Assembly: GCA_036872755.1 (NCBI GenBank)
Contig: JAVHNS010000002.1
Location: 1,240,001 to 1,304,000 of the forward strand
From: Orbilia blumenaviensis
Taxonomy: Eukaryota; Ascomycota; Orbiliomycetes; Orbiliales; Orbiliaceae
Direction: 5' to 3'
DNA length: 64,000 nt
Within the stretch, counting starts at the first letter, position 1. Each line of letters begins with the position of its first letter. Positions 1 to 13,378 of this stretch are shown here, piece after piece. The notes beneath the pieces are model-generated. The model was not told where the DNA came from. It saw only the letters and a list, made by a program, of their open reading frames with translations, and did no database searches. The position numbers and the translations under genes are program-made.

Positions 1-405
1 GCAGATGCCAGAATGCCTAGCCAGGTTCTGTGGATGCGTCGTCTCCGAGTCCTCCGCCGCTTGCTCGTCAAGTACCGTGCTTCCGGAAAGATTGATAAGC
101 ACCTTTACCACGAGCTCTACCATTTGAGCAAGGGTAACACCTTCAAGCACAAGCGTGCTCTCGTTGAGCATGTACGTCTTTTTATTCCCTTCCGACCTAT
201 TGAGTTCAAATATAGGAACTTTAGATGGCTAATATATGTATCGAAATAACAGATCCACAAGGCCAAGGCTGAGAAGGCTCGTGAACGCCAGATCAAGGAG
301 GAGATGGATGCCAAGCGTGCAAAGACCAAGGCTGCCAGGGAAAGAAGACAGGCCCGTGTACAGGAGAAGAGAAACGCCCTTGTCGCAGATGCTCCAGCCG
401 AGTAA
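1..405 (+). CDS. RPL19: 60S ribosomal protein L19 (eL19), 5' partial
   Basis: Structural protein of the large cytosolic ribosomal subunit. The frame is open from base 1 (A-D-A-R-M-P-S) and the text [18 protein letters not shown] and [11 protein letters not shown] is the diagnostic middle of eL19. The ATG at 13 is an internal Met, so the true start and the first exons lie left of the window. Exons are <1..171 and 253..405; the intron (172-252) begins gtacgt and ends acag, splitting after GTT-GAG-CAT. The second exon encodes [13 protein letters not shown] followed by the Lys/Arg-rich alpha-helical tail, ending DAPAE-stop. About 108 residues are visible. Everything visible is intact and typical of the family. 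Confidence 0.96.
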
Positions 406-1947
406 ATGTGATAAAGCAATTGATTGTTACCGCACTTTTTTCTCACTTTTTTTACCCGCAATCCTCGTTTCTCACCAACGCCTTCATCCAAGTATTCTTT
501 TGGATTCGAGGACGTCTACTACTCCTCATATTACTCAATTCGATTTCACTGTATATCCTGTTGAGCTGTACACTTTTTTACACACACAAGTGCCGCTGCT
601 ACTATTGTTGTGGTCGTGGCGGTGGTATGCCTCCTTCTCCTTCTCCTCCTCATCCTCCTTTCCTCACTCTCTGTCATGCCTTCGGCGTTCGGGTTATTTC
701 TTCCTATTATTAATTACGTCGCTTTACACTTTATTATATACAGCTTCCACGGATGTTGGAGGGTATACTCAAAAAAAAATGATGGCTCACCGCCTATTAA
801 GACTTCGGTTTTCCTTTTCTTGGTTGTATATTTGCGGTTAGGTCGAGGGATGGTTGGGAGAGGGCTGCTGGCTACTTGTGGCGGAGAGATGGGGAGCGGA
901 ATGATGGTAGATGATCTTTATGAGAACATGATATCTGTAGATTTGTGTACATGTGCCAAAAGCCTTTTGCTAGCCCTGCAGCATGCCTTTCAGGGTGGTA
1001 CGGGTTCTTTCCGATTTAGTGTCCTATATTTTGGAATGTCACCCTTGCTCCCTTGTACAGATATAGATCCATACCGTGTAGATTCTGGGCGAGTATGACT
1101 CCTTCAGAGCCCGTTCCATCAAGCCGAACCGTTCATGCCTTGCTTAATGCACGGCTCTCCACAACGTTAACGCCGAAATCGTGTTCTGGGGCTCTCTGGG
1201 ACCAGGATACTACGGATTACTACGAGACTAACTACGGATATAGACAAACAATGACATTAGTCTATAGACTTTTGTTTTGGGGACTGGCATACGTCTGGGT
1301 GATGAATCTCTGCTACGCTGTGGAATGGGTCTACGGTTACTTGTGGCTTACTTTGTTTTTCAAAAATAATATTTTGATATTGGTTGAGGGGCGATATCAA
1401 AGAAGTAGACGGGTATTTAAATTCCAATATATCCTAGCTTCTAATAAAGGTCCCTGTTCAAGGATCGATTAAAGTTGATTTGATCTAATAAGTTTATCAC
1501 GGCAGGTTCTATTACTGATATGATATGGTGTGTTGCCGTGTGGCATTTTGGCATAGTCAACTACGATGGATCTGAACTCGATTGATCTGGGGAAGCTGCC
1601 TAAGTTGGGGTTAAGACGCTGTACGACCATGAGCTAATAGACGACTAGGATGACGTCTGGAGAAGGCTTAAATTGATTTCAAATCGAACTACCTCGGTTG
1701 CGGTGTTCTTTCTGGCATAATATATCTTCTCTACCCCGCGGTCCCGGATCTTGCGGGTAATTTATAGTCTTCTGAGAGTTCTCGGTCCTATGCCGATAAA
1801 TTCGATACATGCATACTGACGCATGAATATTTATATCAACTACCGCTATAGCTATCGCATTGACGGGTGTGGGGTTTGAGTCACATCTTAAAACCCTTAC
1901 CGTCGATTTCTAACATCTACCTGTAATTAAGTATTACACACCCCACC
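406..1947. other. intergenic, eL19 3' flank and HAD promoter
   Basis: Open frames here (up to about 200 codons) begin inside eL19 or are T-rich without family resemblance, so I treat them as chance. The first 300 bases are pyrimidine-rich (probable 3'UTR). The 100 bases before 1948 are A+T-rich with a C-rich leader just before the ATG. Confidence 0.6.
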
Positions 1948-3059
1948 ATGGCCTCCAAAACGCTCGAGACGCTCCCCACCGCCTTCGTCTTCGACGTGTT
2001 CGGTACAGTCTTCGACTGGCGCACCACAGTCGCCGGTGAAATCTCAAGACTCCTATCTCAAAAAATAACCTCCCTGGACGCCATAGGCGCGCACCCATCC
2101 TCCATCCCGCCTTCTACAAGCACGTCTTCCCAACCAGACCTATCAACCGCAGACGCAATCCAAAAATTCTCCAAATCATTCGCGCAAGAATGGAGAGATA
2201 GCTACAAGGACTTTGTCGTTACGAGCGGTGGCACAAAGTCACCCCTCAAATCACCGGATATTAAAAATAACGATGTGGCAGTAGCATTAAATGATATCGA
2301 ACCTTCGATCCCTAGGACTGGGGTCAAACCTTCTGAAAAGCCGTATACAACAGTGGATAACCATCATTTACAGTCTCTACGTCGTTTACTAAAGAAGTAT
2401 TCACTCTTCCATATTTTTTCTATTTCTGAAATCCATACGTTGTCAAGGGTGTGGCATACTTTGAAACCATGGGATGATTCATCGCCTGGTATTGAGGAGT
2501 TAAAGAAGCTGGCTATTGTGTCTACTCTATCGAATGGGAATATTAGACTCCTTGTGGATTTGCAGAAGAATAGTGGGGTAGGGTTTGATGTGCTACTGAG
2601 TGCGCAGCTTTGGAAATCGTATAAACCCGAGCCGGAGGTGTATGTTGGCGCTTGTGAGGTGCTTGGGGTTGGAGGGAAGGAGGAGTGGGAGGAGTATCTT
2701 GAGGAGAGAGGGGATGAAGGGGTGAAGGAGGATGAGTGGAGGTTCGGGGAGAGAGGGAAGGTTGCGATGGTTGCGTATGTTTAAACTCTTGCTTTGAGTC
2801 TTTCTGCTTGAGGAAGAGTGCTTGCTAATATGATATTAACGCCTATATATGATATAGAGCACATATTGGGGATTTAAGAGCAGCTAAAGCCTGTGGGTTG
2901 ACAACAATTTACATTGAGAGACCTAAAGAAGATGACGACGAGAGTGCGGGGGAGAAGTATTTGAAGGAAGGTGAGGATTGGATTGATATGTGGGTTAGAC
3001 ATGATGAAGGGGGTATACTGGAGGCTGCAAGGAGGCTGGGTGAACTAAAAGGGAAATAG
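1948..3059 (+). CDS. HAD-superfamily hydrolase, 2-haloacid dehalogenase (type II) family
   Basis: Predicted cytosolic hydrolase of the haloacid dehalogenase fold, 342 residues in two exons (1948..2774, 2858..3059). Motif I is FDVFGTVFDW with nucleophile Asp16. The Ser/Thr motif STLSNGN lies at about 192-198 and the lysine motif SYKPEPEVY at about 224-232. The fourth motif, VAAHIGDLRAAKACG with Asp281, is completed only by joining exon 2, which confirms the intron (gtatgt...atatag). Bacterial L-2-haloacid dehalogenases are about 220-240 residues; the excess here is a Ser/Pro-rich insert at about 45-130 plus an acidic Glu-rich stretch before the intron. The natural substrate cannot be read from sequence; fungal members are often annotated dehalogenase without proof. 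It runs in tandem with eL19 and converges with the MYND gene. Confidence 0.9.
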
Positions 3060-3535
3060 TCGCTCGCTGGACGCCATATCAATGAACATGAATTGAATTT
3101 ATACTAGTATTATAATCAAGTATCTTATAGGAATTGCCTAGATCCCTCTACTTAAAATCTTCTTAGTTGGTCCTAAGCTAGGAGGGCTTGTATCATGGCC
3201 GTGTGTGGTCAGTGCGCGGCCAATGCACACTGGCGAAGGACATGCATCTAGTTTTAGGCTAGGGAGTTTCCCGGATGGTGGTCTTGGCAGTATAATTACA
3301 ACATTTTCAACACAGAAGCTGTCGAGTTGTTTTGTATCCATAGTTGAATGAACCGAATGTTAAGGAGAGTTTTTCTTTTTTTTTTTTTTTTTTTTTTTTT
3401 TAATTAATTAGTGATGTCCTATGGTACTATTGGAATTCGCGCAGTACAAGAAGGAAAAAAACAGTATACTAGAGTTCTTAGTGGTAGACAGCGTATGCAT
3501 AATGGTGGTAAAAAGATTCATCCCCTTTGTGTAAC
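3060..3535. other. convergent intergenic spacer
   Basis: Shared 3' flank of the HAD gene (plus) and the MYND gene (minus). It contains the T27 tract described separately. A 67-codon minus ORF is not supported by any family resemblance. Confidence 0.6.
3376..3402. repeat. poly(T) tract, 27 bases
   Basis: Uninterrupted run of T (poly(A) on the minus strand) preceded by TTTTC and followed by AATTAATTAG. It could be a retroposon tail or simple slippage. Confidence 0.9.
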
Positions 3536-6500
3536 TTAACCTCTATGGGTCTTCTTGTGGGCCTTCCAGTCTTTTTTTTGGCAGTCCTTGCTGCAATACT
3601 CAGCACTTGTGCAAACAGGGCACTTTTTTAGCTTTTGACCACCTTCTTCTTTTCCACAAAGAGAGCATTGTTTAACTACTGGCGCCGGAGCGACGGCCCT
3701 TAGCATATTTGCCCCAATACCATCAACTATCTCCCCTAAGTTTAGCGGGTCCGTGGAGTATAAAGATGGGTATACTGGCCCGATCGCCGCGCGAGTGGCA
3801 TATGGTAAGAAGTATTTGATATCCAGATCTTTATGGAAGGTCTGCGGGAATATCCCTTTTCCGCAGCTACAGATCGGAGAAGTTCCTATATCCAGTGCTG
3901 GGGCGCAGAGCGGGATACGTCCCATTTGGAAATATTCACAGTCCGGCTTGTGTACCCAAGTTCTGCAACGCTCCACCATGCTGACTGACATCTGGAGCCA
4001 AGCCCTCATTTCCAGTGCAGATGTTTTAATCGGTGTGTGTTTGAGCTTCGACATGGCGAGGAGAAACCCGGCTGGGGCGGTTTCTTCGAATGGGAAAATG
4101 GCACAGTCCGCAACAATACTCTGTCCTGAAAGGTCCAGACGGATGTCTTCAATGTATATGAGCATGTAAGCGCCAGATTCAGCACCATTACCAAGACAAG
4201 TGAGAACGAATGCTGCTTGACTGGATTTGCGATCTGGGCGTCGAGACATCATTATATGAAGGGTTTCTTTGATCTCGGCCATTATATTTCCACCGTAAGC
4301 CTTGGACACCGGGTCGGCCTTGGACTTTTCTTGTTTAGAAAATGCGAAGGTTACAACGTTGTTGATCCATTCGTATCTAAGAATGTTGTGTTTATTGAGG
4401 TCGATTAGAACAGCAGGGGATCTATCGAGGTTGATTCGGTGTAGGCCCCATGAAATGATACTGCGGAGGAATCTGTCTGCTATCCCGACGGGGAAGTGAA
4501 GGTACACTGGGGGGGTATTGTCCTTTCCGAGAGGCACATGTATCTAAAATTTTCATATTAGTGGATATATCCTTTTGGATGGCATTAAAGCCGAAGTTTG
4601 GCATATATCTACCTCGATGAAATGTGACTTTCTAGCTACGGATACTTTCGTTGTTTCTCCAATTGGGAATGGGAAAGTGACTAGTTTCGAAGCTGGCCCA
4701 AGGTTAATTCTGATAATTGATGCTCCGGTTCTGGTCGTTGAGATTGCTGCTTTATCCTCCAATAGTTTGACTAGAGATTGATCAAATCCAACAGACCAAC
4801 GGTACGATAGCTGGCTGATTTTATGATGAGGGCCCGCGGCCGTGGGAAACTTGCATTCGAATTGAGACCCAGATGGTCCAAGACTGATTTCGCTATTTGG
4901 ATCAGACAACTCCGGAGTATCGGTCTTTTTGACTTCGTTACTACCCAAGTCTTTAGTGGTCGTCAAGGGTATACCGCTATTTGAATAGGATGTTCGTAGG
5001 GGGAACTTCGTAGACAGTCGAACTTTCTCATGGTTTAGGAGACTCATCTCGAAAATTTTCATAGAAGAGCCCAACTCCTGGGCAAGAAAAGCGGTGGTAG
5101 GATTGGGAACAACTGAAATAGATACCTTCCCATCCTCCAGTAGCAGGAACCAGGTTGGGACCATACAACTATAGAGAATATCTGACTTTCCCATCCAGCT
5201 GTCAAGATCTTCTGCGAATGTGGGAGCGCCTTGTTGGATTTTTGGTCCGTCAGAGTTCCCAAGGTCGACTGGGTGAAGAGTACCAAACTTGCGGTTAAGG
5301 GCGCAGAAATTATGTGACAAGGGCCCGCAAGACAGAGTTAACTGGAGTGGGGGAGTGCCGACTTCAGATATGCTCTTGTTCAAGAGTTTCCAGAAAGCCC
5401 GTATAGGCACCGAAACCGTAAGGCAAGTTATGGTACTTTGTTCCTCAAACTTGGTGAAGAACATACCAGGGGCCATCGAGCCCCCATACAAGAATGCTGA
5501 AATACTTGGGTTTTCTTTTATATTATCGTCAGTGTTCACACCGTACAAATGGTTGAGCATGGTTTGTTCCCAAAGAAAACTCGAGGCCGTGAACGACCCG
5601 CAATCCTGTGTTATGACCCGGTTAAGTTTTTTAACTAAGCCGTCCCAGTCGACCTTCCCGGAGGTCACACGCTTAACTTTTTGCAAGATCAGAGAGTAGG
5701 TAGCGCGGGTATTATGCTGTGATAGGTCCGCAACCCCGGCTGTCTGGAGACGCTCTCTCATGTGTTGCATTGCCCACGAATGATCCTCGATCCTGAACAA
5801 TTTCTTGTAGATTGCTGCTAAGAAATCCACCATAACATCCGTCTCATAAATCAATTTAACTTGCTTTGAGGCTGGCAAGCAGCTTTCGTCAATGCCTTCA
5901 GGCCGGAACGAAGGAACCCATTTCCAAACGAGACGGCCGTGTTTCTGCGGACCTGTTTGCACACTACCAACATTTCTCAGAGTCTCTAGTAGAAATTCGC
6001 TTGCTTGGGATATGCTAGTTTGGTCGCATATAAATTCGATCACTGCAATCCCTAGTATTGTGGCGATTGAGGCGGGGTCAACCCCGAAAACTTTATGTAG
6101 GGCTTCGTTGCCATGTGTTTGATCGAATTCGTTATTGAGAAGTGTTTCAGTTGTCAGATAGCTGATGTGACTCTTCCGAAGCAAGGTTAGGGCTGAGATT
6201 AAAATATTGTACACTCCAACATGTTCAATCAAATTGGAGGTGTCGATGACGTTGAACTGTTTGGGATGATTATAGAGATAACCCCTTGAGATTGCGTGAA
6301 TCTCGTTGATATCCTTTGCTCCAGTGGTATTGGTTGCCGGACTCAAACTACCGCAAAGCTCCAAGGCGTCGTCTACAATGAAGCAGACAGTCCAAGTATT
6401 GTTTTCTCGGGCCTTTAGGAAAGCGTGACACCAGAGATTGAACTCATCCTTTGCGCACTTGACGAGAGGGGCGAAATCAGCTCGTTGACTTAACGGCGCA

Positions 6501-7528
6501 AAGTTACGGGAAGGGCCTTCAGCCGATGCGAAAGGAACGGAAGCTGTGCTGAGATGAAAACCAGAGAGGGGGTTTGCTCCTAAGGACAATTCGTCTAATT
6601 TTAGTGGTGGCTTTGCTTAAGTGACTCTATGGATAAAAGAACTGACCATAGTGGACGCTGAACTTCTGACCGTAGTTTGAGAAACCAAATGTTGGATTTG
6701 GTACTGGGGGTTTCACTTGATGAACATCTGTGGTACCGTTTTGCCAGTAGTGATTGAAATGCTGCATTGATGGGTATAGCGTTTCGAGGGTCAACGGGCC
6801 CCCAGATCGTGCTACTGATACGAAGTCGCCATCGGGGAATCTTTTCCCGACTATACTTCCGAGTCCTTCTTCATAAGTCTTCTTGAGCTCGGCTTCGTTA
6901 GCTTTATCAGTCAAAACTTTTGCCCAGTCCACCCAAAGTCGTCTGACAACGACGAGCGTGTGTTTTGAGCCGATGGTAAGGACACTTCCAATATCAGACT
7001 TCAACCACGAATCAATGTCTTCAGAAATCGAGATAAGCTTTTCCAAATGGGCTTTGAGGACCTGGGAGCATTTCTTTGACATGAAAATATCGTAATAGAT
7101 TGGCCACATAGTTGGAGCATCTTCATTCTTTAGGATCATGGACATCAAGAGAATGTTTCGAGCTACGAATGTCAGTTGAATATCCCGAAGGAATAGCCGA
7201 TGGAATTAGGAACATACCAATGACTGCTCCTTCGATGTCACAACAAGTGAAGTGATATTTTCGGTGGGCTAGAACTACAGTTGTCTTTTAGCGCCTGCTT
7301 CTTAGTACTACAGTGGTATTGCAAGTTCGCCTTCTCACCCTCGTTTTTGTTTGTAGCGTCAGGTGATTCCGTGAAGATGGTGAAAAGGATATTTCGAACG
7401 TCGCCACATCCCAGAAGGAGGATTTCAGCATCAATTTCTGGTGGGAGATGTCCTACAAGGTTCATAGCAGGACTGTTGCCGATAGGGTAAAAATACCCGT
7501 TGCTGTCGAAAAGGGTAGGATGCAACAT
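3536..7528 (-). CDS. DUF4470 / MYND zinc-finger protein, large
   Basis: Fungal protein of unknown function, 1248 residues from five exons: 7528..7339, 7268..7218, 7162..6647, 6594..4613, 4543..3536. The N-terminus FYPIGNSPAMNLVGHLPPE, then LLLGCGDVRNILFT and, across two introns, FTCCDIEGAVIARNILLM, is the DUF4470 signature (about residues 10-90). The splice assignment is confirmed because the motif is only continuous after removing the introns. The C-terminus (about 1206-1247) is a MYND finger: CSLC...CPVC...YCSKDC...HKKTH, with all zinc ligands present, so a protein-interaction role is likely. The middle 1000 residues have no motif I recognise; one junction (HYD-ELSLG...LSGFH) matches a conserved block of this family. 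The start at 7528 gives MLHP just before the domain, as usual in the family. Confidence 0.9.
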
Positions 7529-10500
7529 CTCGAAGGTTTACTATTCAATGAAACTGCCGCTACTTTAGAAAAGCCGTTGCAGTAAAGGTGCTGTCTCCGA
7601 CCATACATCCGTCAGTTTTATACTTACAGGATAATAGAATTGGTTTCGATGGGTTCGTATCTCGAGAAATTTGTATTTCGATGAAGAGGGATGCTTGTTT
7701 CAGTCAGGATCGATGGAGTAGAAGAAAGGTTGGTGGAAAAGGGAGGGTTCCAAGACTCTGACTGAATGAAGAAAGAATCTAATACATAGTTGTGGTCAAC
7801 AGCGTCTGGGACCGAGACTAGAGAGCTAGAGCAAGGCGGCCTTGTAATAACTTGCCCTGGGCGCTGGGTATTGGTCTCACAAAAATTTTCCCCTACAATA
7901 TTTCATTCTTTCAGTATACTAGCGATTGGTAAACTCTTAGGTCGTAGAATTAGGGCTTCTGCACAAGATCCAATGCTGCATTTGACGCTGAAAACTAGGT
8001 AGAGCTGTTCGTATCATGTAAATGGCCGTAGTATATTAGGACGGCCCTAGCATGCAAAAACAAATCGTCCTGACGTCTGGGATCAGTGCAACCATAACAG
8101 GTTATTGCTGGATTTCACTGGCACAATATTGTGACTAAACTATTAGATTTTGCAATTAAGTAGGTCTGAACTACATGGCAAGACCAGTACTCTGAATTAT
8201 AAAGATTAATATATTATATCAACCTTGAATTACTTATTTCATACATACCTTATTCTGCGTTCCTAAGTTGGCTAAGTGACTAGAATTGAGCATAAATGCA
8301 CACTCTGTGTGCATATCAAACTTTTGTCGGATATTAATGTTGTTTTAATGCTTTATTCTTGCTCTTTTCTACTGACATATCCGAGATTTGCGATTTCAAA
8401 TCCCAATAAAGGATTTCTTCTAGGAGGTATACGCTGATTGGAGGTCTGTATACGGGGAAATACAATTAGGGCATTCTTTTTAGATACGTATATAATTAGC
8501 TTAAGTAGATATATTCTAGTTTGGGAAGCACGTTAATTACGTTAATTACGTTCAAGTTGCGATTGTTGCATTTTCGGGCACTTATCTAGGGACTGGCGAG
8601 GCTGCTGGCTAGCTAAGCCAAATCAAATCATCCCATGATTGGCGGGCTAGAATGTAGGTCTACCGTAATTTTTCCTCTGCATCTACTCGTATATGTATAT
8701 GCTACAATAAAACGTGGAAATAATTGACGAACGATTCTGAATGCTGTGGGGTTTTAATGTTATTCGAATTCAGCTAAAGTTAAAATGAGGGGTACTGGTA
8801 GGTAGAATTAAGTCGTGACAGACTTATCGATCGATATCAAAGTAGCTTGAGGTTGACACATGGCTCAAATGCCGACACCACGCACCACTTCTAATATAAG
8901 CTTCTGTATAGACATTAATCTTATTTCGAATTTTTCGGCATAGGGTATATTATCATATCTCATAATACTGGATCCATCTCATCTACCAGGCACGCCAACA
9001 GGAATATTCGAATGTGTGCGCACGTCCCTAACAAATAACCCTTTGCAAGATATTTCGTGGGTTCGAAGTTCGTTGTTCGGATATTCGTCTAGCCTCAAAG
9101 TAAAATGGATCCAGCGAAGTTCATGGTTTCTGGGGGTTTAAGTTTGCATGGCAGTTGTCGCCTCGGATAGAGGTTGTACAAGAGGCGGCTTGGTGTACTA
9201 ACTGGCTCATGTAGAACTTTAGGAGCGGAAAAGTCGCACCATTGGCCTTTCCAGCTGGAGGTCCAGGGTCCTCGAATAAGTTTGCTGTGGGTTATATATC
9301 AAAAAGTGGGAGGACCTGGTCTCGTTGGGGAGAACCTTGGTTACCTACAGTCAACTTGAGATCTGGAGTATGAAACAACATCTAAGCCCACTATTGCCAG
9401 TCCTTCACTCTCCAGCAGCCCCCTCTATTTATAATGTCAATTTGTAGAGAGCTAAATCTAAAACCTTGGAGAACGGAAAAGATGCTATTTCTAAAATCTG
9501 CCGTCTTGGGGTTCTTGTGGATCGGCCGGGAACAACCTTCTAGAATTCTGGGGCATTAGGGAGCCTGGTTTATTAACCCTATCAGCTGGCGGAAGGAAGG
9601 CAGTTGTAGAAGACGGGGATCGCATAAGTCACATTAGTAGCATTGGCTGAGGGAGGCCAATTGATAGCATTCGCTACGTAGTACGAATCAGCCCTTGGAC
9701 TGACTTAGTGGGCCAGGCATACCTCAACATCCGCGACCTCTCTCGCGAGCACTTGCGCCAGAAAATCATATCAATTAACCTAAACCGACTCGTCGGAACC
9801 CTCTGTAGCGATGGTCTGAATAGGGTCGCCCGGTCCGCCTTCTGCAGGCGTGGGAAATGCTTGATAGTCAGGGACACATAACTTTTGGTTGCGCGTTCCC
9901 CCCTGGGTGAGCTGAGTACTGAGTCTGCGGAGATGTGGTATCTGGAGAGGGAAAATCCTAACCCCGTAGTATCGGGTTTCAGATTGAGGTCGGACCACAA
10001 GGAAGCTAGATCCATTACTAGTCCTTGCACTTTCATCAAAAGTTGACTTTGTTTGGCAACTGCCGTGTCCTTTGGATACCCGAGTCGCACCGCCTGGCGC
10101 ACTCTGGGACCCATCGCGTTAAAAATGAAATAGTCGTAGCTAGCTCGTTCAGATGGGAGGGTTTATTCGTTAGAATTGGATTTGAGGATGCTGGACTAGC
10201 GTCCACCGAAGGAAACTCTAGTCGAGTTTGCGAAGCCACCGCCTCGTGTATTAGACTAAAAATGAAGGGTAACTGAATTTTTTTGTGATAACAATTTCAT
10301 AAATTTAATCCACAATTCGAATAACGTCCTTGCAAAAATATGTCTCAATATAGTCAGGCAACGAATTTACGTGCAGAGTGTTGCAGAAATTGAGTTGGCC
10401 GTTGGACGTTGCGTTTTGAGGGGAAGGCTTGCTAGGAGCATTAAAGGACTTCGAAGGTTACACAGCCAGAATTAAACCCAACTTCGACGTTTTTCCAGAC

Positions 10501-11224
10501 TTTCCCATATATTGGTTGTAGCCGCTGCGGTATGACCGACAGTTTCAAACTAGCCCCACAGCACGTATACTGGTAGTGTACTCGAGTTGGAAAAGCCAAA
10601 TACTTCCTCCTCATTATCGTATCATGGCTCGAGTTCACGGACCCACAGCTGATAGCTAATCCCTGCACGCGGGACCGCTTGAACGGCAGCCGCGGACTAG
10701 GTTTAGCTCATGCCAGCATTAAAACCAGGTCCTTGCTCCACCCTTCCTTTTTACTTGACTTTGAATTCACCTGCTTACTCCTCTTTGCTCGAGCACCCCC
10801 AATTCTATTACATACCCTCTCTCTTCACTTTTATTTTTGGTTTAGAATCAAAAGAGAAAGCGTGTAAATGTGACAGCGGATAACCAATTGGTCACATTTA
10901 AAGCTTCCCCTTTTTCTCCCCCCTTTCCTTTCTCACACGAGCACGATAACCTTTTTCTATCATTGCCACCGCCAGCCAGAGCGAGGTACTTTTTCGCCCC
11001 CCCGAGCTAAGAGGTAGTTACTCCTCACAGGAAACAGCACACACGCACCCCACGAAAAATACAACGTTCGCAACACAGTTTCCCCATCAAACAATGCACA
11101 TGGCTGGCCTCCTGATATCCCATTCTGCGCCGTAAACTTCCCCACATTAGCTGATTTTTTTCTACCAGGGGGTTTATCTTTTATTTCTTTTTTGAAAATA
11201 AAGTAAAAATTAATTTCATCGAAG
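7529..11224. other. long gene-poor stretch
   Basis: A 3.7 kb interval, strongly A+T-rich between about 7.9 and 9.5 kb. The longest open frame (9674-10114, minus, 146 codons) and its overlapping frames resemble no family I know. The last 450 bases before 11225 are pyrimidine-rich and are the probable promoter and leader of the next gene. Confidence 0.6.
8530..8552. repeat. short tandem repeat, 9-bp unit ACGTTAATT
   Basis: Two full copies and a partial third of ACGTTAATT lie head to tail in the A+T-rich intergenic stretch. No function is implied. Confidence 0.7.
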
Positions 11225-12593
11225 ATGTTCGCGAACTGGAACCTTCTGATCCCTGCCGATAAGGACAAATCCGCCCCACGGAACCCCACGATCAAGAAGG
11301 CGCGTCTAACTTCAATAACCTACCCTCGTTGCCTCTCCCTCTGCACTCCCACTTCCCCTTCTACCCCTTCTACCCTTCCATCGTTGGATACGATCACCCA
11401 GATCTTTTCCACCCTTCGAAAACCCTCCGATGTCCTTCCGTCGCATTTACAGCTCCTCAATGTTAGCTACACGTATGATCTCCCATTGTCCTCGTTGATC
11501 CCTACCAAATACCACCCGGACGAAAACGACCCGGATGAGAATAGTCTGTTCAATCAACGAAAGAGGGAGATTACCGTAGAAAACCAGGATGCATACGACT
11601 TCATCGCTCGAAGGAGGAGGGACATCAAGATCGGAAACTTTTATAAATTCTTCCAGGCCATGGAGATGGTTGAATTGATCTTGTCGGAAACCCCTCTAGA
11701 TATGACTAAAGATGGGAAAGATACTCGGATGGATGGGATACCGGTGGATGGTGGTGCTGCAGGTGCTGCGGCAAGGACTGCCGCAAAGTATCGAGAGGAA
11801 TTGCTAAGGAACTTTGTGGACCCCATCGCTTGGGGGTTTGATATGCGGATATAGTATGTACCCGCCTCCTCCTCCTCCTCTACCCTTTTTATAATTGTCA
11901 GAAAATCCGTAAAATCGTATTGCGTAGCTGTCCTAACTAAAAACAATGGAATGACGCGAAATAGCCCACCACGTTATCCTCCAAAGCTCATATCCCACCG
12001 CTCCCTATTCTCCGTTAAAGCAGATCTATACCTCCACTTCCAACCGCCTACCATGCAAGAACGTAAAGAGGGTGTGGTAGTTGGTCCTGCTTTAATACTG
12101 CAAACCCGCAACGAGGAGAAGTTTACGGAAACGGATGACGTAGCAGATGCAGTGCATGAGCTCTCAGCGCTGTTGACGCTGAGTCAGGAGCGATCTAGGA
12201 CAGGAATGCACAAAAAGGTTAGGTTCCAGGCTGTTGGAAAGGATAAAGAGTCTGGAGGTGATGATGTAAGCATTATTTTCGCCCATTTTTTCTACGGATT
12301 GTCGGACAGTTACGGTAACCTACAGATTGGCTAATATCCAAAATCTTTAGCTCTTCTTATTTTCCTCTGTCAACCATCACCTCGCAATCTCACACGTATT
12401 CCTAACACAAGCGTACATCAAATACGTCCGAACAGGCGAACTACCGCCAGAGGAATACAGAGAACGAAATCCGCAATGGTGTTGTTGCAGAATCGGACGA
12501 ACAAAATGGTACAGTCTAATCGAGATTGATGGCAGAATCGATGCATTGAAAGCAGTCATGGCGGTTATGAATTGGTTGAGAAGGACCGATTAG
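11225..12593 (+). CDS. conserved ascomycete protein of unknown function
   Basis: A 390-residue protein from three exons: 11225..11853, 11965..12265, 12351..12593. Phases are consistent (2, 0) and the splice sites are gtatgt/atag and gtaagc/ttag. Junction text reads WGFDMRIYPPRYPPKLISH and DDLFLFSSVNHHLAI; both resemble a block I remember from uncharacterised ascomycete proteins (WGFDMR...PARxPPKL and a central SSxNHH motif), which supports the models. There is a Pro/Ser/Thr-rich N-terminus (about 30-65), then an alpha-helical region, then a C-terminal domain with AYIKYVRTGELPPEEYRER. No catalytic motif, signal peptide or membrane segment was recognised. The start is the first in-frame ATG; the N-terminus of this group is variable, so it is the least certain part. 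Confidence 0.78.
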
Positions 12594-13378
12594 GAAGACT
12601 GAAAGTAGGGGGTGTTTTGGCATGGCGAAAAAAAAAAAAAGGATTTGTCTTTTTGGTCACGAGCGAGCGAACGGGGAAGCGATTGCATCTATTTTGCATG
12701 CTACTGCATTATGGAAACGATGATGTGCAGGCGAAGGCGTGGGTTAGGCGCATAAGTTGACAGCTGGTATGGGTGAGTTTCTGGCTCGCCTGCACAAAAT
12801 TAACTTTGGGAGATGTGAATGACGGATATCGATACGGGACGCGACAGTCCCTGGTGAGGATCACATATAATTTCGGCTACGATACACCCCCACTCATCCT
12901 CGCCCCGTGTACATATAGCTAGCAGTCCCAAGGTCAAGAAAATCCTACTATTATCACTAGTATACTAGATCTATAGAATTCAAGAACACAATATCAGAAT
13001 TTCTTTTAGAATACAACAGCATCTTTGCGCTGGTTTCCCATTCTCTGTGCCCTCTGCCGTCAGTAGGCAGGGGGGAAAGAGAAGGAAAAAAAGAAGAAAA
13101 CCAAGAACTCCAACTTTTCCCCTTGCTAGTATTCGGCAGGGGTACTCGATATGTACACATCATTAAAATACCATGTGTCTAAGTACTAGGGACACACGCA
13201 GAGCCCAAACAATAGGTCTATCTCCAACAAGCCCACCATAAAAGGTAAAAAAGAAAAACGCCTTCGCTCAAAAGCCGATCGATGCATAATATATGCATTT
13301 GGAAAAACAAAAGAGAACCTGCATCCCGAATCCTTCCATCCCTAGTATATACAGCCGCTCCACAACTCCTTCAAGCCT
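12594..13378. other. convergent intergenic spacer
   Basis: 3' flanks of the unknown-function gene (plus) and the sorting-nexin gene (minus). It holds a short A11-type run at about 12629 and no supported gene. Confidence 0.6.

Noticed and set aside
236..1472. Overlapping plus-strand frames downstream of eL19 (up to 201 codons)
   Set aside because: They start inside the eL19 intron/exon or are T-rich, hydrophobic chance translations with no motif; they fit a 3'UTR and intergenic spacer.
9674..10276. Overlapping frames on both strands at 9.7-10.3 kb (longest 146 codons)
   Set aside because: No frame shows family motifs, and competing frames of similar length suggest locally stop-poor sequence. 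It could be a decayed element, but I cannot name one.
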